The notes: generated from the letters alone by a model not told the origin. Shown: positions 41,940 through 51,004, counted from the stretch's first letter. The stretch is DNA of 64,000 bases from Curtobacterium sp. MCPF17_002 (GCF_003234115.2 NZ_CP126251.1:682001-746000); one strand, 5' to 3'. Numbers and translations are program-made.

Positions 41940-42872
41940 CTACGCCAGCGCCAGCCCGACGGACGCCGCGAACGCCAGCACGATGCCGGCCCACTGCACC
42001 GCGCTGAGCCGCTCCCGCAGCACCACCCCCGCGAGGACGACGGTCCCGATCGGGTACAGCGCGTTGAGCACGCTCACGACGGGCAGCGTCACCGGGTCGT
42101 CGCTCGAGTGCAGCCCGGCCTGGATGAACACGTTGGCCAGGGCGTCGAGGACGCCGCAGGCGACGACCGTGAGCAGCAGCCGACCCACCAGACGCGGGCG
42201 CGTCCCTGGAGGCACGGCAGACCCCGCGACGGCGGCCGACGCTGCGGGGTCTGCCGCGCCTCCAGGGCGTCCGGCCAGTCCCGAGACGAGCGCCGCCACA
42301 CCGAGCAGTACCGCCTGCAGCACCCGCGCGACCACCAGGGGCGCGACGCCGGAGTCCGACGGCGTCAGGTCGTACGCCAGCACGATCCCGCCGAACCCGC
42401 ACCCGGCGACCGCCGCGGTGACGAGCCCGCGCGCCGTCAACCGTGCGCCGGACGTGTCCCGGACGGCCGCGACGAGGACCACCGCGACGACGGCCACCAC
42501 GAGGGCGGTGACGGCGAGCCCGGACAGTGCCGTCCCGCGGAACACCGCGACCAGCACGGGCACGACCGCGGCGAACACGGCGGTGAGGGGTGAGAGCACG
42601 CTCATCGGCCCGATCGCCAGCGCACGGTAGAGGAGGAGCACCCCGATCCCGCCGGACATCCCCGCGACCGCGCCCCACAGCGTGCCGGCCCACGTGAAGA
42701 CCCCGCCGACGACCACGAGGCCGAGCAACAGCGGCACGATCCCGACGGCCGCGGCGACCGCGGCGACGGTCACGGCGCGCAGGCGCCGCGACGCCAGCCC
42801 GCCGAGGAAGTCGGCGAACCCGTAGACGAGGGCGCCGGACAGGCCGAGGACGACGGTGAGCACGGCTCCCAT
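41940..42872 (-). CDS. EamA/DMT-family transporter
   Basis: A 310-residue transporter with ten hydrophobic helices in two EamA repeats; FADFLGGLASRRL is typical of the first repeat. Such proteins move metabolites or drugs; the substrate is unknown. The loop between the two halves (LAGRPGGAADPAASAAVAG) is encoded by an inserted palindromic element (42205-42266). The ATG at 42872 is chosen since the longer frame has no membrane or signal features; GGGGCAGG is just upstream. It is divergent from the CPBP gene with 27 bases between starts. Confidence 0.82.
   Translation of the reverse strand: MGAVLTVVLGLSGALVYGFADFLGGLASRRLRAVTVAAVAAAVGIVPLLLGLVVVGGVFTWAGTLWGAVAGMSGGIGVLLLYRALAIGPMSVLSPLTAVFAAVVPVLVAVFRGTALSGLAVTALVVAVVAVVLVAAVRDTSGARLTARGLVTAAVAGCGFGGIVLAYDLTPSDSGVAPLVVARVLQAVLLGVAALVSGLAGRPGGAADPAASAAVAGSAVPPGTRPRLVGRLLLTVVACGVLDALANVFIQAGLHSSDDPVTLPVVSVLNALYPIGTVVLAGVVLRERLSAVQWAGIVLAFAASVGLALA
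42205..42266. repeat. CTGGAGGC-family element inside a transporter gene
   Basis: GGAGGCACGGCAGACCCCGC (42208-42227) and its complement ending GCCTCCAGGG form 20-base arms with one mismatch (A versus G) around a 16-base loop. The element is in frame and encodes the low-complexity loop between the two EamA repeats. Confidence 0.85.
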
Positions 42873-42899
42873 CCTGCCCCGCCCGGTAGCCTGCGTGGC

Positions 42900-44045
42900 G
42901 TGAGCGTTCCCTACCACCGGCTGCCCCGCGTCGACGCACGCTGGAGGTGGTGGCGCCCGTTCGTGGCCCTCGCCTTCCTGGCGGGCTGGTACATCGCGTC
43001 GCAGGTCCTCATCGCGGTCGCGTACTTCGTGCCGATCGGCGCGACGCAGGGCGCGCAGGGGCTGATGGACCTGCAGAACGACCTCGCGAGCGGTGCCCTC
43101 GACCCGACGGACCCGATCGTGCTGTCGATGTCACTGGTGTCGCTCGTGGTGCTGCTGCCCGGCATCCTGCTCGCGGTGCGGATCGCGCGGGTCGGACCGG
43201 CGGGCATCCTGTCCTCCGTGCGCTTCCGGGTGCGCTGGGCGTGGACGGCGTGGTGCCTCCTGCCGACGCTGGTCATCGCGGTCGTGATGTTCCTGTTCCA
43301 GACCGGCGGCATGTTCACGTTCAGGGGTGGCTTCGGCTGGGACCACGCGGCGATCGGCCAGTCGACGGTGTCGCTCGGCACGCTGACCCTGACGATCGTG
43401 CTGGTCCTGCTGCTCGTGCCGTTCCAGGGCGCGGCGGAGGAGTACATCTTCCGCGGCTTCCTCATGCAGACGATCGGCTCGTGGATCCCGTGGCGCATCG
43501 TCGGCACGGTCGTCGCCGTGGCGGTCTCGACGGTGGTGTTCGCGCTGCTCCACATCCCCAACGGCTACAACGTGTGGGGCATCCTCGACGTCGGTTCGTT
43601 CGGCCTCATCGCGGCGATCATCGTCCTGCGCACCGGGGGGCTCGAGGCCACCGTCCTCCAGCACGCCTTCAACAACATCATGATCTTCGTGCTGCAGGCG
43701 CCGGGGTGGTCGCGGATCGACCTGACCTCGTCGGACGCGAACGGCACGGTCGGCGGCTGGCTCCTCACCCTCGGGACGTCGCTCGCGTTCTGGGGCATGG
43801 TCGAGCTCCTCGCTCGGTGGCGGAAGCTGGACCGTCGGTTCGCCGGCAGGGAGGCGCCACGGTTCCGCGGTGTGGCCCCGGCCTGGGCAGGTGGCCGACA
43901 GTGGCTCCGGCCTGGAGGCACGGGCTGGGCGGGTGCACCGGCCCGCGTCGACGACGTGGCCGGGTCCGGTGATGGCGACGGCGACGGCACCGGCACCGGT
44001 GCGGACCGTGTGGAGAACGCGGTGGGTGTCGCCGGTCGGCCGTAG
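42900..44045 (+). CDS. CPBP-family intramembrane metalloprotease
   Basis: A 381-residue membrane protein with about eight helices. The CPBP (Abi) motifs are EEYIFRGFLMQTIG, FALLHIPNGYNVWG and LQHAFNNIMIF. The glutamates and histidines form the metal-dependent active site, as in Rce1-type proteases. Its substrate is unknown, and such genes often help bacteriocin immunity or protein processing. The C-terminal 70 residues are a disordered Gly/Ala/Asp-rich tail with a CTGGAGGC-family half-copy (43912-43919). TAGCCT (42887-42892) lies seven bases before the GTG. Confidence 0.88.
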   Translation: MSVPYHRLPRVDARWRWWRPFVALAFLAGWYIASQVLIAVAYFVPIGATQGAQGLMDLQNDLASGALDPTDPIVLSMSLVSLVVLLPGILLAVRIARVGPAGILSSVRFRVRWAWTAWCLLPTLVIAVVMFLFQTGGMFTFRGGFGWDHAAIGQSTVSLGTLTLTIVLVLLLVPFQGAAEEYIFRGFLMQTIGSWIPWRIVGTVVAVAVSTVVFALLHIPNGYNVWGILDVGSFGLIAAIIVLRTGGLEATVLQHAFNNIMIFVLQAPGWSRIDLTSSDANGTVGGWLLTLGTSLAFWGMVELLARWRKLDRRFAGREAPRFRGVAPAWAGGRQWLRPGGTGWAGAPARVDDVAGSGDGDGDGTGTGADRVENAVGVAGRP

Positions 44046-44054
44046 GCTCGTGGC

Positions 44055-45920
44055 ATGAGCACCACGCCCGCGCCCGCCGTCGTGCCTGCCGGTGCCGCCG
44101 TCTCGCCGTCGCGCGCTGCCGCGCTCGAGGTCCTGCGCGGCGTGTGGGGCTACGACGACTTCCGCGGCGAGCAGGCCGCGATCATCGAGCAGGTCGTCTC
44201 CGGCGGTGACGCCCTCGTGCTCATGCCGACCGGTGGCGGCAAGTCACTCTGCTACCAGGTGCCCGCGCTCGTGCGCGACGGCGTCGGGGTCGTGGTGTCG
44301 CCGCTCATCGCCCTCATGCAGGACCAGGTCGACGCCCTCGCGGCGAACGGCGTCAAGGCCGCGTTCCTCAACTCGACGCAGGGGCCGGACGAACGTGCCC
44401 GGGTCGAGCGCGCGGTCGTGTCGGGCGAGGTCGACATGCTCTACCTCGCACCCGAACGACTCCGGCTCGAGTCCACCCGCGCGCTGCTCGACCGCGCGCG
44501 CATCGCCCTGTTCGCCATCGACGAAGCACACTGCGTCGCGCAGTGGGGCCACGACTTCCGGCCGGACTACCTCGAACTGAGCGTCCTCCACGAGCGCTGG
44601 CCGACCGTGCCGCGCATCGCCCTGACCGCCACCGCGACGCCGCAGACCCACCGCGAGATCTCCGCCCGGCTCGGCCTCGACGACGCCGCGCACTTCGTCG
44701 CCGACTTCGACCGGCCGAACATCCAGTACCGGATCGAGCCGAAGACCGGGGCGCTGCAGCAGCTCCTCACCTTCATCCGCACCGAGCACAGCGGCGACGC
44801 TGGCATCGTCTACTGCCTGTCCCGCAACTCCGTCGAGCGCACCGCGACGGCGCTCGCCCAGCAGGGGATCCAGGCGCTGCCGTACCACGCGGGCCTCGAC
44901 GCGGCGGTGCGCGCGCGCAACCAGTCCACGTTCCTGCGCGAGGACGGCATCGTCATGGTCGCCACGATCGCCTTCGGCATGGGGATCGACAAGCCGGACG
45001 TCCGGTTCGTCGCGCACCTGGACCTGCCGAAGTCGGTGGAGGGCTACTACCAGGAGACCGGTCGGGCCGGGCGCGACGGGCAGCCCGCGACCGCGTGGCT
45101 CGCCTACGGCCTGAACGACGTCGTGCAGCAGCGCCGGATGATCGACCAGTCCGAGGGCGACGCCGCCCACCGACGCCAGCTCAGCGCGCACCTCGACGCG
45201 ATGCTCGCCCTGTGCGAGACGATCGAGTGCCGTCGCGTCCGGCTGCTCGCCTACTTCGGGCAGGAGTCGACGGCGTGCGGCAACTGCGACACGTGCATCG
45301 CACCGCCCGAGTCGTGGGACGGCACGGTGCCGGCGCAGAAGCTGCTCTCCACCGTCGTCCGGCTCGACCGTGAGCGCGGGCAGCGGTACGGCGTCTCGCA
45401 CCTCGTGGACATCCTGGTCGGCAAGCCGTCGCCCCGCGTGCAGGAGCTCCGGCACGAGTCGCTCGCCACGTTCGGCATCGGCAACGACCTCGGTGAGGCC
45501 GAGTGGCGCGGGGTCGCCCGGCAGATCCTCGCGCAGGGGTACGCCGCGGTGTCGGGCGACGGGTTCGGCACGATCGTGCTCAGTCCGACGAGCGCCGACG
45601 TCCTCGGCGGCAAGGTCACCGTCCGGATGCGTCGCGACCCGGTGAAGGCCCCGCGCGGCAGCCGGGTGCGCCGGGCGGTCGTGACGGACATGCCCCAAGA
45701 GGCCGTCGGGCTCTTCGAGACGCTCCGCGCATGGCGTGCCGCACAGGCCCGCGAGCAGGGTGTCCCGGCCTACGTGGTGTTCAACGACGCGACGCTCCGC
45801 GGCATCGCCGCGGTGAAGCCCGCGGACGAGGACCAGCTCGCCGAGATCTCCGGTGTCGGCGGTGCGAAGCTCGAGCGCTACGGCCGTGCCGTGCTCGACG
45901 TGGTGGCCGCAGCGGACTGA
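44055..45920 (+). CDS. recQ: ATP-dependent DNA helicase RecQ
   Basis: A 621-residue RecQ helicase that unwinds DNA 3' to 5' in recombination and repair. Motifs are [14 protein letters not shown] (Walker A, Lys63), [20 protein letters not shown], the zinc cluster [20 protein letters not shown] followed by DTC, and a C-terminal HRDC domain ending [26 protein letters not shown] (44043-44048) overlaps the stop codon of the CPBP gene and lies six bases before the ATG, so recQ has its own leaderless start despite the nine-base gap. Confidence 0.92.
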   Translation: MSTTPAPAVVPAGAAVSPSRAAALEVLRGVWGYDDFRGEQAAIIEQVVSGGDALVLMPTGGGKSLCYQVPALVRDGVGVVVSPLIALMQDQVDALAANGVKAAFLNSTQGPDERARVERAVVSGEVDMLYLAPERLRLESTRALLDRARIALFAIDEAHCVAQWGHDFRPDYLELSVLHERWPTVPRIALTATATPQTHREISARLGLDDAAHFVADFDRPNIQYRIEPKTGALQQLLTFIRTEHSGDAGIVYCLSRNSVERTATALAQQGIQALPYHAGLDAAVRARNQSTFLREDGIVMVATIAFGMGIDKPDVRFVAHLDLPKSVEGYYQETGRAGRDGQPATAWLAYGLNDVVQQRRMIDQSEGDAAHRRQLSAHLDAMLALCETIECRRVRLLAYFGQESTACGNCDTCIAPPESWDGTVPAQKLLSTVVRLDRERGQRYGVSHLVDILVGKPSPRVQELRHESLATFGIGNDLGEAEWRGVARQILAQGYAAVSGDGFGTIVLSPTSADVLGGKVTVRMRRDPVKAPRGSRVRRAVVTDMPQEAVGLFETLRAWRAAQAREQGVPAYVVFNDATLRGIAAVKPADEDQLAEISGVGGAKLERYGRAVLDVVAAAD

Positions 45921-45998
45921 GCGCGACACATGCCCGCTCGGGCATGCGGTCGTGCTCTGCCTCACTACACTCGGAGACTCCCGTCACGAGGAGGCCCG

Positions 45999-46742
45999 GT
46001 GTCCGGTTCGACGAAGTTCACCACCACGCTCAGCCGGGCGGTGGTGACCCCGCTCGCACGCATGCTGTGGCGTCCGCGGATCGTCGGTCGGAAGAACGTC
46101 CCGAAGCGCGGCCCCGTGATCCTGGCGAGCAACCACCGTTCGTTCATCGACTCCCCGGCGATCACGCTCATGGCGCCCCGGAAGGTCTCGTTCCTGGCGA
46201 AGCAGGAGTACTTCACGGGGAAGGGCCTCCGCGGTGCCGTGTCCCGCGCCTTCTTCGGCGGCATCGGCGCGATCGGTGTCGAGCGCGGTGCGGGTGCGGC
46301 CGCGCAGCACGCCCTCGACCTCGGGCTCGAGCGGCTCCAGGCGGGCGAGGCGTTCGCCATCTACCCCGAGGGCACGCGCTCCCTCGACGGCCGGATCTAC
46401 CGGGGCCGCACGGGTGTGGCGTGGCTGGCGCTGACGAGCGGCGCTCCCGTGGTGCCCGTCGCCCTCACCGGCACCGAGGACGTGCAGCCGGTCGGGTCCC
46501 GGCTCCCGAAGCTCGCGAAGGTGACGATCGAGTTCGGGAAACCGCTCGACCTGTCCTCGTTCGGGGAGGCGTCGTCCGGCCGTGCGCGCCGTCACGCCAC
46601 CGACGCCGTGATGGCCGCGATCCAGGAGCTCAGCGGGCAGGAGCCGGCGAACGCGTACAACAACCCGCCGGCGACGATCGTGGAGCGCGTCCGGCAGGCC
46701 CTCCGGCGCGACGACCCGACCGAGGCCGTCGAACCGGACTGA
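45999..46742 (+). CDS. PlsC-type 1-acylglycerol-3-phosphate acyltransferase
   Basis: A 247-residue membrane-associated acyltransferase. NHRSFIDSPAI is the catalytic HX4D box and YPEGTRSLDG the second box, with VPVALTGTEDVQP as the third. It should acylate lysophosphatidic acid in phospholipid synthesis; a relaxed substrate is possible because actinobacteria carry several paralogues. The GTG at 45999 has GAGGAGG (45989-45994) upstream; the longer frame from 45930 lacks family similarity. TACACT (45966-45971) is a possible -10. Confidence 0.88.
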   Translation: MSGSTKFTTTLSRAVVTPLARMLWRPRIVGRKNVPKRGPVILASNHRSFIDSPAITLMAPRKVSFLAKQEYFTGKGLRGAVSRAFFGGIGAIGVERGAGAAAQHALDLGLERLQAGEAFAIYPEGTRSLDGRIYRGRTGVAWLALTSGAPVVPVALTGTEDVQPVGSRLPKLAKVTIEFGKPLDLSSFGEASSGRARRHATDAVMAAIQELSGQEPANAYNNPPATIVERVRQALRRDDPTEAVEPD

Positions 46743-46768
46743 TCGTCGCACGATCTCCGTATCAGCTA

Positions 46769-46797
46769 TTGCACATCCGACATATCAGTGTTTGAAT
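46769..46797 (+). promoter_or_regulatory. Candidate sigma-A-like promoter
   Basis: TTGCAC (46769-46774), a 17-base spacer and TTGAAT (46792-46797) stand in a markedly AT-rich stretch, with two copies of TATCAG nearby. This would give the 46877 gene a leader of about 75 bases, unlike the leaderless genes in the window. Confidence 0.5.
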
Positions 46798-46876
46798 GGG
46801 GCAGTGCCCAGGGGCACACTCCACCGCGGTCCGGCCGAGAACGGACCGCCTCACACGTGATCGGAAGGTCAGCAGC

Positions 46877-47212
46877 ATGTCCTCCACCCCGCTCTTCGAC
46901 ACCATCGCCCGCCGCGCCGAGGGGACCGCGCCCGTCCCGAGCGTCGCCGCGGCGAGCCCCACCCCGGCTCCCACCTCGCCGATGTCCGCGCCCGTCCGGT
47001 CGCACGACTCCACCTTCGTCCCCGCCGCCCTCGTCGCGGCGATCGACGAGATCCCGGCCCGTGTCGTCGCTGCCGCAGGTGCCGCGCACGTCGTCCGCGC
47101 CGAACAGCTCGCGCTGGTCGAGGCCGTTGCCGACGCGATCACCCGCGCCGTGGTCGACGCCGTCGTGATCGAGCTCGAGCAGATCACGCGCGACGGCGTC
47201 GTCCGCGTCTGA
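46877..47212 (+). CDS. Small Ala/Val-rich hypothetical protein
   Basis: A 111-residue protein that I do not recognise. It has a disordered Pro/Ala/Ser segment in the first half (VPSVAAASPTPAPTSPMSAP) and a helical, acidic second half (LVEAVADAITRAVVDAVVIE). No signal peptide or membrane helix is clear. GGAAGG lies about ten bases before the ATG. It is followed 82 bases downstream by an M23 peptidase gene and the two may share a transcript. Confidence 0.6.
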   Translation: MSSTPLFDTIARRAEGTAPVPSVAAASPTPAPTSPMSAPVRSHDSTFVPAALVAAIDEIPARVVAAAGAAHVVRAEQLALVEAVADAITRAVVDAVVIELEQITRDGVVRV

Positions 47213-47219
47213 CGCATTG

Positions 47220-47294
47220 TCGACGAACCCGACGAACCCGACGACCCCGCCGAACCTGCCGAGCCGGACGAACCCGCCGAACCCGACGAACCCG
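47220..47294 (+). repeat. 9-bp tandem repeats before the M23 gene
   Basis: The unit GACGAACCC and its variants (CCGAACCCG, CCGCCGAAC) recur about eight times between the stop at 47212 and the peptidase ATG. Read in the peptidase frame they would encode a Thr-Asn-Pro-rich N-terminal extension (TNPTNPTTPPNL) beginning with a TTG at 47217. Whether this is translated is uncertain. Confidence 0.7.
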
Positions 47295-48305
47295 ATGACC
47301 ACGACGACCGAGCCCCCACCGATGCGTCCGCGCGGGGCAGCCCGGCAGGCGGCGAACGCCGCGACCGCCGCCGCCGCAGCGGCCGCTGCCGGCGTGGTCT
47401 CCCACCAAGCCACCGGGGTGGCGGCGACCGCACCCGCCGCCCCGGTCTCCACTGCACCAGAGACGACCCCTCGACGGACCGCAGGCGACGTCGCGGACAC
47501 CCTCCGTGCCTGCCGGCCGGTGTCCGAAGCCCTGCCATCCCGACGCGAACTCCGCGCCGGGCCGCAGCGGAAGCGCGAGTCACGACCCACCCCTCGGGAC
47601 GTGGGTCGTACCGTGACCCGGGGGATCACCCTCCCGCTGCGCTCGATCAGCAGCGCCGTCGCCTCCGCGAAGGCCGTCCCCGTGACCGCGACCGCCGTCG
47701 CCGCGTGCCTGTTCTTCACCGTCGCGACTCCGCAGACAGCCGTGGCCGCCACCCCGCAGGCGGCCCTCCCCGCGCTCGACGCGCAGGAGTACACCGTCGC
47801 CGCAGGGTCCTCGATCCCGGTCCTGCGCGACTCCTTCGCGATCGGCAGGGTCCCGATCCGGATGCCCGCATCGCCCCCGCCGTCGACGAGCGGTGGCCCG
47901 ACCTCGGTCCGGCCGGTCGCGGGCACGATCCCGATCGCCGGTGGGTTCGGCTCCCGGTGGGTGCGCGGGTGCGCCTCGTGCTCGACGAACCACCAGGGCC
48001 TCGACTTCGCCGCCCCGACGGGGACCGCGGTCGTCGCGGCGATGTCCGGCCGCGTCGTGTCCGCCGGCGTGTTCGGCGGGTACGGCAACCAGGTCCTCCT
48101 GCAGCACGCCGACGGCTCGGAGACCCGGTACGGCCACCTGTCGCAGATCAGCGTCCGCGCCGGCCAGACGGTCGCGGTCGGCGAGCGGATCGGCGCCGTG
48201 GGGAACACCGGTGTCTCCACCGGGTCGCACCTGCACTTCGAGGTCATCCTCGGCGGCACCCCGGTCGACCCGGCCACGTGGCTGCGGAACCGCGGCCTGC
48301 TCTGA
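47295..48305 (+). CDS. M23-family metallopeptidase, membrane-anchored
   Basis: A 336-residue peptidoglycan peptidase. A disordered N-terminus and one hydrophobic helix (VTATAVAACLFFTVA) near residues 130-150 anchor or export it. The LytM domain has NHQGLDFAAPTGT (His and Asp of HxxxD) and TGSHLHFEV, the zinc ligands. CASCSTNHQG adds an unusual Cys pair just before the zinc histidine. Such enzymes cut peptide cross-links in the cell wall. The start is ATG 47295; a TTG at 47217 would add 26 residues of Thr-Asn-Pro repeat and cannot be excluded. Confidence 0.85.
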   Translation: MTTTTEPPPMRPRGAARQAANAATAAAAAAAAGVVSHQATGVAATAPAAPVSTAPETTPRRTAGDVADTLRACRPVSEALPSRRELRAGPQRKRESRPTPRDVGRTVTRGITLPLRSISSAVASAKAVPVTATAVAACLFFTVATPQTAVAATPQAALPALDAQEYTVAAGSSIPVLRDSFAIGRVPIRMPASPPPSTSGGPTSVRPVAGTIPIAGGFGSRWVRGCASCSTNHQGLDFAAPTGTAVVAAMSGRVVSAGVFGGYGNQVLLQHADGSETRYGHLSQISVRAGQTVAVGERIGAVGNTGVSTGSHLHFEVILGGTPVDPATWLRNRGLL

Positions 48306-48366
48306 CACCGGGCGCGTAGCGTCGTCGGCGGAGCGGCACGGTGCTGCTCGGGAGACGGAGACGCAC

Positions 48367-49215
48367 GTGCGGGTGACGGTACTGGGAACCGGGGCGATGG
48401 GGGCCGGGGTGGCGGGGTCGCTGCTCCGCGAGGGCCACGAGGTGACGGTGTGGAACCGGAGCGCCGACCGGGCCGCCCCGCTCGGCGAACACGGCGCGAC
48501 CGTCGCCGTTGATCCGGCCGCAGCGGTCGCCGACGCCGAGGTCGTCCTGCTCACCCTGTTCGACACCGAGGCCGTGCTGGACGTGCTCGAGGCGGCGGCG
48601 GGTGACGCCCCGACGGACGCCGTGTGGGTGCAGGCCTCGACGATCGGGGTCGCCGGCACCGAGACCGTCGTGCAGCTCGCAGGCAAGTACGGCATCACGC
48701 TCGTCGAGGCGATGATGCTCGGCACGAAGGCGCCGGCGGAGCAGGGGAAGCTGACGATGCTCGCCGCGGGACCGTCCGACGTCCTCGACCGGATCGACCC
48801 CGTGCTCGACGCGATCGGTGCGAAGACGGTCCGTGCGGGCGACGAAGTCGGTGCGGGCACGGCGCTCAAGCTCGCGGCCAACGCCTGGATCGCGTCGATC
48901 ACCGCGGCGACCGGGCAGTCCCTCGCCCTCGCGGCGGCGCTCGGCCTCGACCCGGCACTGTTCCTGCAGGCGATCGAGGGCAGTGCGAGCGACTCGGCGT
49001 ACGCGCACACCAAGGGCAAGTCGATGATCGCGGGGGAGTTCCCGGCGCAGTTCGCCCTCGACGGCCTCCGCAAGGACATCGGGCTCATCACCGACGCAGC
49101 ACGGAGCGAGGGGGTCTCGACGGTCCTGCTCGAGGCGCTCGGCCGGGTGTACGCGGACGCCAGCGCGGCAGGGCACGGTGGCGACGACATCGCGGCGGTC
49201 GGGACCGCGTTCTAG
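48367..49215 (+). CDS. NAD(P)-dependent beta-hydroxyacid dehydrogenase-like protein
   Basis: A 282-residue oxidoreductase. VTVLGTGAMGAGVAGSLLRE is the N-terminal NAD(P)-binding Rossmann motif; GKLTMLAAG and AGTALKLAANAWIASI carry the hydroxyacid dehydrogenase signature with the catalytic Lys. It resembles 3-hydroxyisobutyrate or tartronate semialdehyde reductases; exact substrate unknown. The GTG at 48367 has GGAG about ten bases upstream. It converges on a small hypothetical gene with ten bases between stops. Confidence 0.85.
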   Translation: MRVTVLGTGAMGAGVAGSLLREGHEVTVWNRSADRAAPLGEHGATVAVDPAAAVADAEVVLLTLFDTEAVLDVLEAAAGDAPTDAVWVQASTIGVAGTETVVQLAGKYGITLVEAMMLGTKAPAEQGKLTMLAAGPSDVLDRIDPVLDAIGAKTVRAGDEVGAGTALKLAANAWIASITAATGQSLALAAALGLDPALFLQAIEGSASDSAYAHTKGKSMIAGEFPAQFALDGLRKDIGLITDAARSEGVSTVLLEALGRVYADASAAGHGGDDIAAVGTAF

Positions 49216-49225
49216 CGACGCCCGG

Positions 49226-49450
49226 CTACCGGCGCCGGAACAACCGTCGGACCGCGTTCGTCAGCCGTCCGACGGTCTCGTCGTTCATCGTGTTGGCGAG
49301 GTCGAACGCCTCACGCGCGGGGTCGGCGCCCGCGTGGATGCGCCGGAGTGCTGCGTCCGCCCGGGCCCGTGCATCGAGTTCCGCGAGGGGCATGTCGTCC
49401 TCGGGGTCGTGCGGTGCGGGCGTGTGACCGTGCGGACCCGTTCCTGCCAT
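49226..49450 (-). CDS. Small hypothetical protein
   Basis: A 74-residue hydrophilic protein that I do not recognise, with a His/Pro-rich N-terminus and a basic helical C-terminus (VGRLTNAVRRLFRRR). Coding is supported by TAGCCT (minus strand, 49462-49457) placed six bases before the ATG and by codon bias. It lies ten bases from the start side of the MarR gene's stop, and both are on the minus strand. Confidence 0.6.
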   Translation of the reverse strand: MAGTGPHGHTPAPHDPEDDMPLAELDARARADAALRRIHAGADPAREAFDLANTMNDETVGRLTNAVRRLFRRR

Positions 49451-49459
49451 GGGAGCAGG

Positions 49460-49975
49460 CTACGCGGAACGTCCGTGACGGGAGTCCACGTCGTCGACCG
49501 CTCGGACCATCTGGTCGAGGAACGCGACGATCACCGCCATCTCGTCGCCCGAGAGGCTCTCAGTCGCCTCGATCGCGCGGGAGTCGAGCTGGTCGAGGAC
49601 CCGCATCACGTCGCGCATCGACGCACCGGTCGCAGTGAGGATCACGCCGCGGCGGTCGTTCGGGTCCGCGTGGCGCTCGACGTGCCCGCTGCGGACGAGT
49701 CGATCGACGAGTGCGGAGGTCGACGCCGCGGTGATCTCGAGCTCCTCGGCGAGGTCCTTCGCGTTGACCGTGCGTCCGGCCTTCTCGGCGTCGAGGAGCA
49801 CGCGGAGCGCGAGGAGGGCGTTCTCACCGATGCCGAGCGACTCGCGGGCCCGGCGTTGTGCGGAGCTCTCGGAGGTCCGGTACCGGCGGAGGGCGTTGAG
49901 GACGTCCACCGAGTCGACCCGGGATTCCCCGTCGTACCAGTATCCCGTGGCACTGCTCATCACCTCGGAAGTCAT
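49460..49975 (-). CDS. MarR-family transcriptional regulator
   Basis: A 171-residue regulator. The winged helix reads VNAKDLAEELEITAASTSALVD, then RLVRSGHVERHADPNDRR with the DRR wing signature. The C-terminal dimerisation helices follow. The ATG at 49975 has TAGCAT (minus strand, 49988-49983) seven bases upstream, and a perfect CTAGAGGCTCTAG palindrome overlaps that -10, so it should repress its own gene. Divergent from the alpha-E gene at 50108. Confidence 0.85.
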   Translation of the reverse strand: MTSEVMSSATGYWYDGESRVDSVDVLNALRRYRTSESSAQRRARESLGIGENALLALRVLLDAEKAGRTVNAKDLAEELEITAASTSALVDRLVRSGHVERHADPNDRRGVILTATGASMRDVMRVLDQLDSRAIEATESLSGDEMAVIVAFLDQMVRAVDDVDSRHGRSA

Positions 49976-49985
49976 GTCGACAATG

Positions 49986-49998
49986 CTAGAGGCTCTAG
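49986..49998. promoter_or_regulatory. Candidate MarR operator palindrome
   Basis: CTAGAGGCTCTAG is a perfect 13-base palindrome covering the first bases of the -10 element of the MarR gene. A further CTAG half-site occurs at about 50008. Binding here would block the leaderless promoter. Confidence 0.7.
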
Positions 49999-50093
49999 TT
50001 AGTTTGTCTAGCGAGTGCGTGGATCGGCCGACTGCAACACCCGTGACGCGGCGACGAAACACTCCGGCAATCCCCGGTCAGTAGGTTCACGAC

Positions 50094-50114
50094 ATGCAGG
50101 AGCCGACGTGCTGA
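50094..50114 (+). CDS. Possible 6-codon leader peptide (MQEPTC)
   Basis: ATG 50094 follows TAGGTT (50082-50087) by exactly six bases, the leaderless pattern of this window, and opens a frame of six codons ending TGA. Its AGGAG bases are the ribosome binding site of the alpha-E gene, whose GTG at 50108 lies inside this frame. It may couple translation of the two or be an accident. Confidence 0.35.
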   Translation: MQEPTC

Positions 50115-51004
50115 GCCGACTCGCGGGGAGCGTCTTCCACGTCGGGAACGCCGTCGAACGCACCGACGTCGTCGCCCGGATGCTCGACGTCTACGTCGCG
50201 CGGGGTGAACCGGCCGGTGTGGACCAGGACCGGGCGGTCGCAGCCGAGCTCCGCTCCGTCGTCGGTGCGGCCGGTCCGGCGAACGACCCGGACCGGGCGT
50301 CGACCATCGACTCGATCGCGCTCGACCGGCACGACCCCGCCTCGATCGCGTCGGCCGTGGCGGTCGCGCGGGACAACGCCCGGCGTGCTCGTGACGTCGT
50401 CTCGACCGAGCTCTGGGACTGCCTCAACGTCACCCGCTCCCGGATGCCGCGCAAGGTGTCGGCCGATCGGGCGCACGAGTTCCTCGGGTGGGTCCGGGAG
50501 CGCAGCGCCCTGGCCATCGGGGTCGTCGAAGCCGATGCGAGCCGCGACGAGGTGTGGGAGTTCTTCACCCTCGGTCGGTCGCTGCAGCGGTGTGCTGCGA
50601 CCGCTCGGCTGCTCGCCTCGGGGTTGCTCGACCCGGAGTCCGGGTCGTCGTGGGCCACGGCGCTCCGGGCGTGCGGGGCCGGCGAGGCGTTCCAGCGCGG
50701 TCGTGACCACCACACGCTCGGCCCCGAGGACGCCGCCGCGTTCCTGCTCCTCGACGAGCACAGTCCCCGGTCGCTCCGGTTCCTCGCGCGCCGCACGGAC
50801 GAGTGCCTCGCCGACGTCGCGCCGTCCTGCATCGAGGACGAGGTGCGCGCGTTCGCGGCGACGCGGGAGGACCTCGAGGCGGTCTCGGAGGACACCGCGC
50901 TCCTCGTGGCACGTACCGCGGGCCAGCGGCTCGCGGTCGCGGCCGACCGGGTCGTCGCGGCGCTCGACGAGCGCGTCTTCGCGGAGACCGAGCCGGCGCG
51001 GTAG
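50108..51004 (+). CDS. Alpha-E domain-containing protein
   Basis: A 298-residue helical protein of the alpha-E (DUF403) family. Family landmarks are MLSRLAGSVFHVGNAVERTD at the start and FFTLGRSLQRCAATARLLAS. The usual partners, a circularly permuted ATP-grasp protein and a transglutaminase-like protein, are absent, so it stands alone. The family is thought to take part in peptide ligation or modification, but the reaction is not proven. GTG 50108 has AGGAG (50098-50102) five bases upstream. Confidence 0.8.
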   Translation: MLSRLAGSVFHVGNAVERTDVVARMLDVYVARGEPAGVDQDRAVAAELRSVVGAAGPANDPDRASTIDSIALDRHDPASIASAVAVARDNARRARDVVSTELWDCLNVTRSRMPRKVSADRAHEFLGWVRERSALAIGVVEADASRDEVWEFFTLGRSLQRCAATARLLASGLLDPESGSSWATALRACGAGEAFQRGRDHHTLGPEDAAAFLLLDEHSPRSLRFLARRTDECLADVAPSCIEDEVRAFAATREDLEAVSEDTALLVARTAGQRLAVAADRVVAALDERVFAETEPAR

